The translations under genes were made by a program, and so were the position numbers. Positions 45,390-53,456 of a stretch of DNA of 64,000 nucleotides are shown one piece after another. The DNA is from Extensimonas perlucida. GTDB lineage: Bacteria; Pseudomonadota; Gammaproteobacteria; Burkholderiales; Burkholderiaceae_C. The stretch covers positions 1 to 64,000 of the forward strand of contig NZ_VMYE01000005.1 in NCBI RefSeq assembly GCF_007655255.1, given 5' to 3'. Each line of letters opens with the position of its first letter. Positions within the stretch are counted from its first letter, which is position 1. The notes under the pieces were generated by a model that did not search any database, was not told where the DNA came from, and saw nothing but the letters and a program-made list of their open reading frames with translations.

Positions 45390-45640
45390 GGACGCCCTTG
45401 CTTCTTCAAGGCGTCAATGTCGCGGGCGCGAAACTTCGTGTTTAGTCCCGCCCGCAGTTGGCGCGCACGGGCAAGTCGTTCAGTCGGGCTTATCTTGGTC
45501 GGCATAAGCACAGTCTCAAGGCACACAATGGCTTCACTGTTCAGGCTGCGACGGTGCATTTCTGCCGCGACCTTCAGCTGCTCGTATACGTCGTCCGGAA
45601 TGTTTTTCAATGTCAGCGTTGTAGGCACGGCATTCACCAA
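45386..45640 (-). CDS. vapB: VapB/FitA-like ribbon-helix-helix antitoxin
   Basis: This 84-residue protein starts MVNAVPTTLTLKNIPDDVYE, an Arc/FitA-type ribbon-helix-helix (KNIPDDVYEQLKVAAEMH and RSLNSEAIVCLE), followed by a C-terminal tail that would wrap the toxin. It is upstream of the PIN gene in the usual antitoxin-toxin order with an overlap that couples translation. The RHH domain probably autoregulates the pair. Confidence 0.88.
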   Translation of the reverse strand: MVNAVPTTLTLKNIPDDVYEQLKVAAEMHRRSLNSEAIVCLETVLMPTKISPTERLARARQLRAGLNTKFRARDIDALKKQGRP

Positions 45641-45740
45641 GCATCATGGAACCAAAACGGTTGCATTTTACAGACTGCTCGCTGGCTTGCCGATTTGCGG
45701 GCTGACGTTGCCTGCGCTTTTGGATGGAAGTCCAGGCTCC

Positions 45741-45907
45741 TAGGAGCCTGTCGGACTTTGGAATCGTCGGCTGCAGATGCGCCGCAGCGGCCCATTTTTC
45801 ACCGGTTTCTTGCCCCATAGCACCACTATGGGGCGGCGAATCCGGCAAAAACTGGCCTCGCTGGGCCGCATCTTCGCTTTCGACGCCCAAAGTCCGACAG
45901 GCTCCTA
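45741..45907. repeat. 167-bp palindromic MITE, copy 2 (inverted)
   Basis: The same element as at 34861-35027 in opposite orientation, about 95 percent identical by eye. Ends are TAGGAGCCTGTCGGACTTTG and CAAAGTCCGACAGGCTCCTA; the outer arms are here fully complementary. The interior hairpin is CCCATAGCACCACTATGGG. It stands upstream of the vapB gene. Confidence 0.85.
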
Positions 45908-46026
45908 GGCGCGGCCGGCAACCGCGTCGCCCAGCTTCTGGGATGCCTCATCGACCAGCAGGAAGTGAAATCTTCACCCTATTTCAGGCAGAAATGACGG
46001 GCGTAGCAAGCTACGATTACAAGAGC

Positions 46027-46266
46027 ACCCCCCCCCCGAAAACGCCGCCGCGTGAGCGCGAGCGCGAGCCAGAAGGCGCCGAGGGTGGTGAACGCGAGCA
46101 CCAGCGCGGGGCGCAGGGGTTGGGCGGGCCATTGGTCCATGAACAGGGGGCGCACGAGTTCGACCGCGTTGGTCAGCGGCAGCGCCGCCGAGAGGGTGCG
46201 CACCAGGGGCGGGAGCTGTTCGCGCGGGAAGAACACGCCCGAGAGGAACATCATGGGCGAGAGCAC
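46027..46266 (-). pseudogene. Duplicate of the 3' end of the ABC permease gene
   Basis: About 240 bases match 48805-49044 with a constant offset of 2,778 and only a few differences. It encodes the last 75 or so residues of the permease (MMFLSGVFFPREQLPPLVRT ... ALALTRRRFRG) and then runs on into unrelated codons. At 46267 the match ends where the AATTGGGGTCAGAG motif starts. No start codon or promoter belongs to it, so it is a fragment. Confidence 0.85.
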
Positions 46267-46267
46267 T

Positions 46268-46290
46268 GGAATTGGGGTCAGAGTCCAGTT
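46268..46290. repeat. AATTGGGGTCAGAGTCC motif, copy 1
   Basis: This motif marks the exact end of the permease duplicate. A related copy (AAATTGGGGTCAGACT ... CCAATTTTC) is found at 47330-47346 and 48682-48698, split by the IS element; joined, it is a palindrome. Comparable motifs are, from memory, found near IS200-like/RAYT transposase genes. Confidence 0.5.
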
Positions 46291-46406
46291 ATCGCTGCGC
46301 AGCTTGGGCTGTGGCGTGGTGTTTGCTGGCATATACTGGCCGCAGAGGTGTGCTACAAGTGGGCCTCTCTGTGGAAAAATTGCGTTATACGCCGAATTTT
46401 TGAATG

Positions 46407-46443
46407 AGTATACGCCGCTTGCGGCGTATACTGAACGTTAGCC
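46407..46443. other. Possible recombination-site remnant before the cassette
   Basis: A perfect 12-base inverted repeat (AGTATACGCCGC, TT, GCGGCGTATACT) is followed after five bases by GTTAGCC at 46437-46443. GTTAGCC is the integron core site at which cassettes join (cut after the G). The left half of a full attC is not clear, so this could be an attC/attI relic or the insertion point. Confidence 0.5.
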
Positions 46444-47313
46444 ATGACAACAGCACTGCCATCCGTCGTCATCCTTTCTCGGTCAAGGCAAGCCCGTATG
46501 ACGGAGGAGCTACTGCATGCCCTTCGCCTGATCCCACGAGAGCAACTCACCCAGTGGGGTGCCGACTCAGGAGTTTTGTTCGGTAAGGTTAGTTGGCGCC
46601 GCGCAAAAAACCTTGGCAAGTTGATCAGTCGCCTGAGTCGAGGCACAGTTGATGAAGCAACTGGCGCATATAAGGCACATAAACAAGGTAATCTTAAAGA
46701 GCACGCATCGAGCCGCGTTACAACCGCTAAAGAATCCATCGTATCCACCATCTCTAATGTCACGACATCCGTAAAGATTTTGCAGCAAGCTGTTCGCTCA
46801 AATCCAAAGCAGAACGCACCCGCCCTTGTAGTTTCAACCCTCGCTTTTTTGGCTGCATCTGGTGGCGTAGACGGTGATGGCGGAGTTCCCGACCTCGATC
46901 TGATTGCAGGCATCGATGCGCACCGATCAATATTCACTCATTCGATTCTCTCTGGCGCGGCAATCGAAACTTTCTTATTGGCCTCAGCGTCGTTTATCGG
47001 GATTGCCCATTCGTACTTGCCAGAAACGCACGATCCCATATGGGACGCTATTGCTACGCACAAGGATCAGTACGTTAGGGCCACTTCGCAAGGCGCCTCT
47101 CTGGGTATTGCTTATCACCTGTTTATTGACAGCGCGATCGAGCCAGGCGCTTATCACGATCTTCCTGGAACGCACTCTATCGAGGCGCATCAGGCTGTGG
47201 CCGGCGCGAATGCAATTGCCGAGGGTATTGATGTCAAACATAAAGCGCCAAAGCGTCATGGCTAACAATTCATTCAAGCGGAAACCGCTTCGCGGTTCGG
47301 CTTAATTCAGGCG
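46438..47313 (+). mobile_element. Single integron gene cassette
   Basis: The unit runs from TTAGCC at 46438 to the G of the GTTATGCC site at 47313, 876 bases. It holds one gene starting two codons after the junction and an attC site that contains the gene's stop codon, the classical cassette layout. No integron integrase gene is present in the window, so the cassette is solitary. Confidence 0.75.
46444..47265 (+). CDS. Cassette gene: YdjM-like membrane-associated protein (273 aa)
   Basis: The protein starts MTTALPSVVILSRSRQARMT just after the cassette junction and stops within the attC. The first 130 residues have no motif. Residues about 145-240 show DLDLIAGIDAHRSIFTHSIL, a hydrophobic stretch (AIETFLLASASFIGIAHS) and LGIAYHLFIDSAIEPGAYHD. 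The D-D-HR-THS pattern with a later YH-D is reminiscent of YdjM/YbcI-type metal-dependent inner-membrane hydrolases, but the match is partial. Base composition is far lower in GC than that of its surroundings, as usual for cassettes. The function is unknown. Confidence 0.7.
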   Translation: MTTALPSVVILSRSRQARMTEELLHALRLIPREQLTQWGADSGVLFGKVSWRRAKNLGKLISRLSRGTVDEATGAYKAHKQGNLKEHASSRVTTAKESIVSTISNVTTSVKILQQAVRSNPKQNAPALVVSTLAFLAASGGVDGDGGVPDLDLIAGIDAHRSIFTHSILSGAAIETFLLASASFIGIAHSYLPETHDPIWDAIATHKDQYVRATSQGASLGIAYHLFIDSAIEPGAYHDLPGTHSIEAHQAVAGANAIAEGIDVKHKAPKRHG

Positions 47314-47319
47314 TTATGC
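47260..47319. other. attC site of the cassette
   Basis: Sixty bases from GGCTAAC (47260-47266) to GTTATGC (47313-47319). Inner parts AATTCATTCAAGC and GGCTTAATTCAGGCG are the paired L boxes, and CCGCTTCGCGG-like sequence forms the hairpin tip. The sequence is close to the attC that accompanies aadA-type resistance cassettes, as I remember it. The two extrahelical bases would come from the L box mismatch. Confidence 0.85.
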
Positions 47320-47346
47320 CTAAAAAGTAAAAATTGGGGTCAGACT

Positions 47347-48681
47347 CTGAGGTTTCCCCACAAATTCACTCTACAAAACACGCTTGCTGGGCCTGGCGGC
47401 GAAGCAATTCCAAAGCTTGTTCGAGCCGAAGTTTGCGCAGCCATGACTCCCCCGCATCGATGATCCGACGAGCCAAGGTCAACGTGGAAATTTCCTTGTG
47501 CTCGCGCTTGTGACGGCCAACGCTCTGGAAATACCGCTGCATCTGGCGCTGTTGCGCACACTCACCGATCAGACGCAGCAACCACCCCGCCAGATGTCCG
47601 ATCAGCAGCAGTATCTCCAGCCGCCTGCTCGAGCGTGAGCGTGTGGCGCTCAGGCCCAGCCCCAAGCGCTCATTCTTGAGGTCGCGGAAAGATTGCTCGA
47701 TACGCATCCTCTGCGCATACAGCCCCGCAATCGCTTGCGCACTCAAATGCGCAAGGCTTGGCGAGCACGCCAGCAGCCACGGCTCACGGCCTCTGCGGGC
47801 GGCCTTGAGCGAGCTGCGACAACGCGAGCGCTGCCCCTTGTGCGTGCGCCGCGTGCGCCCCTTGGGCACGCGCTGCAGCAGAATCAGCCGACAGGCCACG
47901 GGGTGGCTGCGCACGTAATACGCATCGGCAAACGCTTGGGCATCCGAAGTGGCTGCAGGGTACAGCTGTGTGCAGCGCTGCCAGTGCCCCGTGCCAATGC
48001 GCACCATGTCTTTGCCGCGAATGCGCCCTACCCAGTGCCAGCGGTGTTGCGCCACCAACTCGAACCAGGTGGAGCGAAAGCCAGCATCCGTCATGATGGT
48101 GGGCGCATGGCCTGCTGGCAGCATGCTGGCCAGGCGCTGCAGGAAATGGCGGTGCACCTCGAGGTTGCCGTACTTGTGCTGCGGGTGGATTTCTTCATAC
48201 AGTGTGACGCTGCGCCCCTCTACGGCAACGCTGGCGCGCAGCAAGTGCCAACGCTGATCGGGCGTGACGTCTGACCAGTCGATCACCACCAGCAGTTGTC
48301 CGACCTGTGTCAACCATTGCGCCGCCACTTGCCGATAGATGTCCTGGCGGGCGCCATGCAGCGCATCGTTGCCCAGCAGACGGTCGATTCGTTTGATGCG
48401 ATGGCGCATCGCCGTGCTCGGCTCCAGAGCGCGGGCCAGCTGGCTCAGGCTCAGGTGGGCTCCCCGCAAAGCACTGGATACCGCCGCCTTGACTGCTTGG
48501 GCTAGCTTGGCATGCAAACGCGACAGGCATTTTCCCAGCATTTGGTCTACGAGCAGGTTCGTGTGCATTCGAAGCCCTCCATCGGCGTTTGTGCGTCGGG
48601 ATGAAGAATCAATCCATGTCTCGCAGGCTAAATGGCATCTAACTGCTTGAATTTAAACACAAATTTGTGGGGATACCTCAG
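47347..48681. mobile_element. IS10-like insertion sequence (IS4 superfamily), complete
   Basis: This 1,335-base element has ends CTGAGGTTTCCCCACAAATT (left) and, read inward, CTGAGGTATCCCCACAAATT (right). The CTGAG...CCCC layout matches IS10 ends. It is bracketed by the direct repeat GGTCAGACT at 47338-47346 and 48682-48690, the 9-bp target duplication expected of the IS10/IS50 group. The single transposase gene is intact, so the insertion is probably recent and competent. Confidence 0.9.
47366..48568 (-). CDS. IS10-group DDE transposase
   Basis: This 400-residue protein fits the IS4-family DDE fold: VVIDWSDVT holds the first Asp (about residue 97), IMTDAGFRS the second (about 160), and YAQRMRIEQSFRDLKNERLG is the Y-(2)-R-(3)-E-(6)-K signature with the catalytic Glu. 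Charged C-terminal helices follow. The frame is unbroken. It performs cut-and-paste transposition at the element's ends. The protein fills almost the whole IS. Confidence 0.92.
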   Translation of the reverse strand: MHTNLLVDQMLGKCLSRLHAKLAQAVKAAVSSALRGAHLSLSQLARALEPSTAMRHRIKRIDRLLGNDALHGARQDIYRQVAAQWLTQVGQLLVVIDWSDVTPDQRWHLLRASVAVEGRSVTLYEEIHPQHKYGNLEVHRHFLQRLASMLPAGHAPTIMTDAGFRSTWFELVAQHRWHWVGRIRGKDMVRIGTGHWQRCTQLYPAATSDAQAFADAYYVRSHPVACRLILLQRVPKGRTRRTHKGQRSRCRSSLKAARRGREPWLLACSPSLAHLSAQAIAGLYAQRMRIEQSFRDLKNERLGLGLSATRSRSSRRLEILLLIGHLAGWLLRLIGECAQQRQMQRYFQSVGRHKREHKEISTLTLARRIIDAGESWLRKLRLEQALELLRRQAQQACFVE

Positions 48682-48767
48682 GGTCAGACTCCAATTTTCG
48701 GGCGCTTGCGATAGAACAGAGGGCGTGTTGCGCCCGACGACGCCCATACTCAAAAACCCCCTTCCAC

Positions 48768-48800
48768 GCAGAACCAACGCGCGCAAGCAGCTCCTTTTAC
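48768..48800. repeat. Short dispersed repeat, type B, copy 2
   Basis: ACGCAGAACCAACGCGCGCA followed by AGCAGCTCCTTTTA resembles 44940-44977. It lies directly downstream of the permease stop at 48808. Confidence 0.45.
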
Positions 48801-48807
48801 CAGAGCG

Positions 48808-49635
48808 TCACCCCCGAAAACGCCGCCGCGTGAGCGCGAGCGCGAGCCAGAAGGCGCCGAGGGTGGTGAGCGCGAGCACCAGCGCGGGGCGCAGGGGTTG
48901 GGCGGGCCATTGATCCATGAACAGGGGGCGCACGAGTTCGACCGCGTTCGTCAGCGGCAGCGCCGCCGAGAGGGTGCGCACCAGGGGCGGGAGCTGTTCG
49001 CGCGGGAAGAACACGCCCGAGAGGAACATCATGGGCGTGAGCACCAGCGTGAAGTAGTAGGTGAAAAAATCGTAGCTCTTGGCGAGCGCATTGAAGATCA
49101 GCGCCAGGCTCGAAAACATCAGCCCCACGGCCAGCAGCACCAGCCAGGCCACGAGCAGCTTGGGGCTGTGGCTGATGCCCAGCGCGAGCATCACGCCCAT
49201 GATCGCCGTGACCGTGAAGATCGACTTGAACGCGGCCCAGAGCATCTCGGCCAGCACCACGTCGTCCAGGCGCAGGGGCGCGTTCAGGATGCCCTCCCAG
49301 GTTTTTTGCACGTGCATGCGCGAAAAGGCCGAATACAGCGCCTCGAAGCTCGCGGCGTTCATCGCGCTCATGCAGATCGAGCCGCTCGCAAGGAACAGGA
49401 TGTAGGGCACCTGCCGTCCGCCGCCCACGTCGATCTGCCCGACCAGTGCCCCCATGCCGTAGCCAAAGGCGACGAGCCACATCAGCGGCTCGGCGATGTT
49501 GCCCAGCAGGCTGGGCACGGCCAGCTTGCGCCAGACGAGCAGATTGCGCAAGAACACCGGCCACCAGCGCAGCGACAGGCTGGGCGGGCGCCACAGCGAT
49601 GGGGCGGGCGGGGGTGTTTGGAGACTTTGGGTCAT
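48808..49635 (-). CDS. ABC-2 type transporter permease, NodJ family
   Basis: This 275-residue membrane protein has about six hydrophobic segments. PYILFLASGSICMSAMNAAS, TWEGILNAPLRLDDVVLAE and TPMMFLSGVFFPREQLPPLV are NodJ/DrrB-type patterns. Such permeases pair with a NodI-like ATPase for export of lipid-linked or hydrophobic molecules. No ATPase gene is adjacent on this strand: the upstream neighbour is the opposing purT. The ATPase must be elsewhere. Its 3' end is the source of the fragment at 46027. Confidence 0.88.
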   Translation of the reverse strand: MTQSLQTPPPAPSLWRPPSLSLRWWPVFLRNLLVWRKLAVPSLLGNIAEPLMWLVAFGYGMGALVGQIDVGGGRQVPYILFLASGSICMSAMNAASFEALYSAFSRMHVQKTWEGILNAPLRLDDVVLAEMLWAAFKSIFTVTAIMGVMLALGISHSPKLLVAWLVLLAVGLMFSSLALIFNALAKSYDFFTYYFTLVLTPMMFLSGVFFPREQLPPLVRTLSAALPLTNAVELVRPLFMDQWPAQPLRPALVLALTTLGAFWLALALTRRRFRG

Positions 49636-49776
49636 GGGCGCTGCGCGGGGTGGGGAGAAGAAACGGTGCGGCGGGAATTATCGTTTGCACCCGCCAAATC
49701 CACCGCCGCGCGCGCTGATTCACGCGGCGAGGGCTCGATTACAGTCACGCTTTTGTTTTGACCCGGAGCCCTGCAC

Positions 49777-50982
49777 ATGACCACCCTCGGAACGCCGCTA
49801 TCCCCTCACGCCACCAAAGTCATGCTGCTGGGCGCGGGCGAACTGGGCAAGGAGGTGCTGATCGCGCTGCAGCGCCTGGGCGTGGAGACCATTGCGGTCG
49901 ATCGCTACGAGCACGCGCCGGGCCAGCAGGTGGCGCACCATGCGCGCACCATCATGATGAGCGACGCGGCGCAGCTCAAGGCGCTGATCGAGGCCGAACG
50001 CCCGCACCTCGTCGTGCCCGAGATCGAGGCCATTGCCACGCCCGTGCTGCAGGAGCTCGAAGCCGCTGGCGCAGTGCGCGTGATCCCGACTGCACGTGCG
50101 GCGCGCCTGACCATGGACCGCGAAGGCATACGGCGCCTGGCGGCCGAAACCCTGGGCCTGCCCACCAGCCCCTACCGCTTTTGCGACTCGCTCGCCGAGC
50201 TGCAGGCCGCGATCGACGGCGGCATCGGCTACCCCTGCATCGTCAAGCCCGTGATGAGCAGCTCGGGCAAAGGCCAGAGCAAGATCGACGGCCCTGCCGA
50301 TGTTGCCAAGGCCTGGGACTACGCCATGGCTGGCGGGCGCGTGAGCCAGACGCGCGTGATCGTCGAGGGCTTCATCGACTTCGACTACGAAATCACGCTG
50401 CTCACGGTGCGTGCGCCGGATGCCGCGGGCGGGCAGATCGCCAGCCACTTTTGCGCGCCCATTGGCCACCTGCAGGTGGCCGGCGACTACGTCGAGAGCT
50501 GGCAGCCCCACCCCATGCCGCCCGCGGCGCTCGACAAGGCCCAGCAGATTGCGCGCGCCGTGACCGACAACCTCGGCGGCCAGGGGATTTTTGGCGTAGA
50601 GCTGTTCGTCAAGGGCGAGCAGGTCTGGTTCAGCGAAGTCAGCCCGCGCCCGCACGACACCGGCATGGTGACCATGGTCACGCAGTGGCAGAGCGAATTC
50701 GAGCTGCACGCGCGCGCCATTTTGGGTCTGCCCGTCGATACCAGCCTGCGCAACCCGGGCGCGAGCGCCGTGATCTACGGCGGCGTGGAGGCGCGCGGCA
50801 TCGTGTTCGATGGCGTCGATGCGGCGCTGGCCGTGCCCGGCACCGACCTGCGCCTGTTTGGCAAGCCCGAGAGCTTTGCCAAGCGCCGCATGGGCGTGGC
50901 GCTCGCGCATGCCGACGACGTGGCCACGGCGCGCAGCCGCGCCCAGCTCGCCGCCAGCAAGGTGCGCCCGCGGGCGGCCTGA
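49777..50982 (+). CDS. purT: Formate-dependent GAR transformylase PurT
   Basis: This 401-residue ATP-grasp enzyme makes formyl-GAR from formate, ATP and GAR in purine synthesis. It begins [20 protein letters not shown]. It has [41 protein letters not shown] (ATP-grasp) and [26 protein letters not shown], the catalytic end. The length matches PurT. It stands alone and is divergent from the permease. Confidence 0.95.
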   Translation: MTTLGTPLSPHATKVMLLGAGELGKEVLIALQRLGVETIAVDRYEHAPGQQVAHHARTIMMSDAAQLKALIEAERPHLVVPEIEAIATPVLQELEAAGAVRVIPTARAARLTMDREGIRRLAAETLGLPTSPYRFCDSLAELQAAIDGGIGYPCIVKPVMSSSGKGQSKIDGPADVAKAWDYAMAGGRVSQTRVIVEGFIDFDYEITLLTVRAPDAAGGQIASHFCAPIGHLQVAGDYVESWQPHPMPPAALDKAQQIARAVTDNLGGQGIFGVELFVKGEQVWFSEVSPRPHDTGMVTMVTQWQSEFELHARAILGLPVDTSLRNPGASAVIYGGVEARGIVFDGVDAALAVPGTDLRLFGKPESFAKRRMGVALAHADDVATARSRAQLAASKVRPRAA

Positions 50983-51039
50983 GCGCACGCACCGGGCCAG
51001 CGGCCTCACACGTGTGTAATCCCGTGCGCAACCCCGTGC

Positions 51040-51996
51040 TCAACCCACGAGCCAGGCCACGGCGGCAGAAAAGCTCACGAAGGCCAGCGTGGTCGATACC
51101 AGGATGACATGCGCCACGCGCCCCGTGTGTGCGCCGAAGCGCTCGGCCAGCAGCGACACGTTGCTCGCGCTCGGCAATGCCGCCACGAGCACCAGCGCGA
51201 CCAGCGTCTGCGGCGCCAGCGGCACGCCCAGCGCCTGCGCAGCGTGGCCCACGAGCCACACCAGCAGCGGGTGCGCGAACAGTTTGGCGAGCGCGAGCGG
51301 CACGTAATCGACAGGGCGCACGCGCTCGTGCTGCTGCATCTGTGCACGTGCGAGCACCGCGCCGATGGCAAACAACGCCACGGGCGACGCGGCCTCGGCC
51401 AGCATGGCCACGGTTTTGTCCAGCGGCCCCGGTAGCTGCCACTGCAGCGCCGAGGCCAGCGCGCCCAGCGCGGTCGCCCAGGGCATGGGGTTGGCTGACA
51501 TGCCGCGCAAAGCCTGGCGCAGCGCCACCGCCGCACCGTGCGCTCCCGCGCCGTCGAGGCGCGACAGCGCAATGCACAGCGAGGTGGTGCACACCATGTC
51601 CACCAGCATGGTCAAAATCACCGGCCCGGCGGCCTGCGCGCCCAGCAGGGCCACGAGCAGCGGCACACCCATGAAGCCCGAATTTGGCATGGCCGCGACG
51701 AGCGCGCCAAAGGCTGCGTCGTTCCAGTTGCAGCGCAGCGCGCGCAGGCCCAGCACCCCGCCCGCGACCAGCGGCAGCGCACACAGCAAATACACGCCGC
51801 CCGCGACCGGATCGAGCAGCTGCCCGATCGGCGTGCGCGCGCCAAAGCGGTAGAGCATGCAAGGCAGCGCAAAAAACAGCACGAAGGCATTGAGCCCCGG
51901 GATCGCCGCGAGCGGCAGCAGCCCGCGCCGCGTGGCCAGGTAGCCGCACAGCACGAGCGCGAAAAAGGGGAAGGTGATGCGCAGGATGTCCCACAT
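51040..51996 (-). CDS. AEC-family (auxin efflux carrier-like) transporter
   Basis: This 318-residue integral membrane protein starts MWDILRITFPFFALVLCGYL. It has about ten hydrophobic helices with the AEC features GFMGVPLL (with Asn/Pro-containing ANPM) and LPSASNVSLLAERFG. The family moves organic acids or auxin-like molecules with a proton gradient. The substrate is unknown. Longer frames to 52074 have no signal or start site. It faces the flavin oxidoreductase gene in the same direction, separated by 128 bases. Confidence 0.88.
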   Translation of the reverse strand: MWDILRITFPFFALVLCGYLATRRGLLPLAAIPGLNAFVLFFALPCMLYRFGARTPIGQLLDPVAGGVYLLCALPLVAGGVLGLRALRCNWNDAAFGALVAAMPNSGFMGVPLLVALLGAQAAGPVILTMLVDMVCTTSLCIALSRLDGAGAHGAAVALRQALRGMSANPMPWATALGALASALQWQLPGPLDKTVAMLAEAASPVALFAIGAVLARAQMQQHERVRPVDYVPLALAKLFAHPLLVWLVGHAAQALGVPLAPQTLVALVLVAALPSASNVSLLAERFGAHTGRVAHVILVSTTLAFVSFSAAVAWLVG

Positions 51997-52124
51997 GGTG
52001 CGGCAATGTTCGCGAGCTGCGGCGCGGCGCCAGGAACGCGGGCACGCCAGGCTGTGCAAGGCAAGGCGGGACACCCGCCGTGCACGGCAGCGTTACTACG
52101 TCACGGCGTTACTGCATGACGGCA

Positions 52125-53219
52125 TTACTGCACGAACAGGTTCTTCACCCCATGCGGCAGTGCGCGCCAGTATTGCGGCGGGGCCTGCACCTGCGCGCCG
52201 AGCGCGACGGCGGCGTGCCAGGGCCAATGCGGGTCGTAGAGAATGGCGCGCGCGACGCCGATGAGGTCGGCCTGGCCGCTCGCGAGGATGGTCTCGGCCT
52301 GCTGTGCCTCGGTGATCAGACCCACGGCGATCGTGGGCGCACCCGTAGCCGCGCGCACTTGCTGCGCAAGTGCGACTTGGTAACCCGGCCCGACCGGGAT
52401 TTGTTGCTGCGGCGACAGGCCCGCGCTCGACACGTGCACGTAGGCGCTGCCGCGCGCGTGCAGCCGGCGTGTGAGCTCGATGCTCTGCGCCACGTTCCAG
52501 CCGCCTTCGACCCAGTCGGTGGCCGAGATGCGCACGCCCACGGGGAAGTCCGGCGCCACCTGCGCGCGCACCGCGTCGAACACGCGCAGCAGCAGGCGCA
52601 TGCGGTTTTCAAGCGTGCCGCCGTAAGCATCGCTGCGCTGGTTGGACAGCGGCGAGAGGAATTCGTGCAGCAGGTAGCCGTGCGCGGCGTGCAGCTCGAT
52701 CAGGTCCAGCCCCAGGCGTTCGGCGCGCCGCGCGGCCTGCGCAAACGCTGCCACCACGCGTTCGATGCCAGCCTCGTCGAGCGCCAGGGGCGCTGCATCC
52801 TGCGGATCGAAGGGCAGCGGCGACGGCGCCACCACCTGCCAGCCGCCCTGCTGCGGCGTGAGCGCGCGCCCGCCCTCCCAGGGCACCGCGGTCGATGCTT
52901 TGCGCCCCGCGTGCGCGAGCTGGATGCCTATGGGCATGCGTGAATAGGCGCGCGCGGCCTGCAGCGCGCGGCCGAGCGCGGCCTCGTTCGCGTCCGACCA
53001 CAGGCCGATGTCGCGCGGCGAGATGCGTCCCACGGGCTCCACGGCCGCGGCCTCGATGATGAACAGCCCCGCGCCCGACAAGGCCATGCGGCCGAAGTGC
53101 AGCACATGCCAGTCGCTCGCGTTGCCGTCCTCGGCCGAGTATTGGCACATGGGTGCGATGACGATGCGGTTGGGCAGCGTCAGCCGGCCCAGCTGGTAGG
53201 GGGAAAACAAAAGGCTCAT
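52125..53219 (-). CDS. Old-yellow-enzyme family NADPH dehydrogenase (YqjM-like)
   Basis: This 364-residue FMN enzyme starts MSLLFSPYQLGRLTLPNRIV. APMCQYSAEDG contains the Cys that tunes FMN in the thermophilic-like OYE class. AHAGRKAS, ELHAAHGYLLHEFLSPLSNQRSDAYGG (with the substrate HxxH pair) and VGLITEAQQAETIL follow. It reduces activated alkenes with NADPH; the physiological substrate is unknown. An ATG at 53300 would add 27 residues without similarity. Confidence 0.9.
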   Translation of the reverse strand: MSLLFSPYQLGRLTLPNRIVIAPMCQYSAEDGNASDWHVLHFGRMALSGAGLFIIEAAAVEPVGRISPRDIGLWSDANEAALGRALQAARAYSRMPIGIQLAHAGRKASTAVPWEGGRALTPQQGGWQVVAPSPLPFDPQDAAPLALDEAGIERVVAAFAQAARRAERLGLDLIELHAAHGYLLHEFLSPLSNQRSDAYGGTLENRMRLLLRVFDAVRAQVAPDFPVGVRISATDWVEGGWNVAQSIELTRRLHARGSAYVHVSSAGLSPQQQIPVGPGYQVALAQQVRAATGAPTIAVGLITEAQQAETILASGQADLIGVARAILYDPHWPWHAAVALGAQVQAPPQYWRALPHGVKNLFVQ

Positions 53220-53456
53220 GGTGAATCTCTCCGAACGCGGGAAGGAAGATGGCAAAAACCGGAAAAACGGCGCGGACGCGGACACGCAGGGTGTGAACAA
53301 AAAGGTTCTCGGAGCATTGTGCCGCAGGCCTCGCGACCAAGGGGGTCGCCGTTATCATTACCCGCTGCGCGTGCCCGGGCGTCCCGGCCCGCCCTCCTTT
53401 CGCGCCCGTCGCGCCTCATCGTTTTCTCTCGCTTCGTTTCCCCCGCTCTCGCTCCC

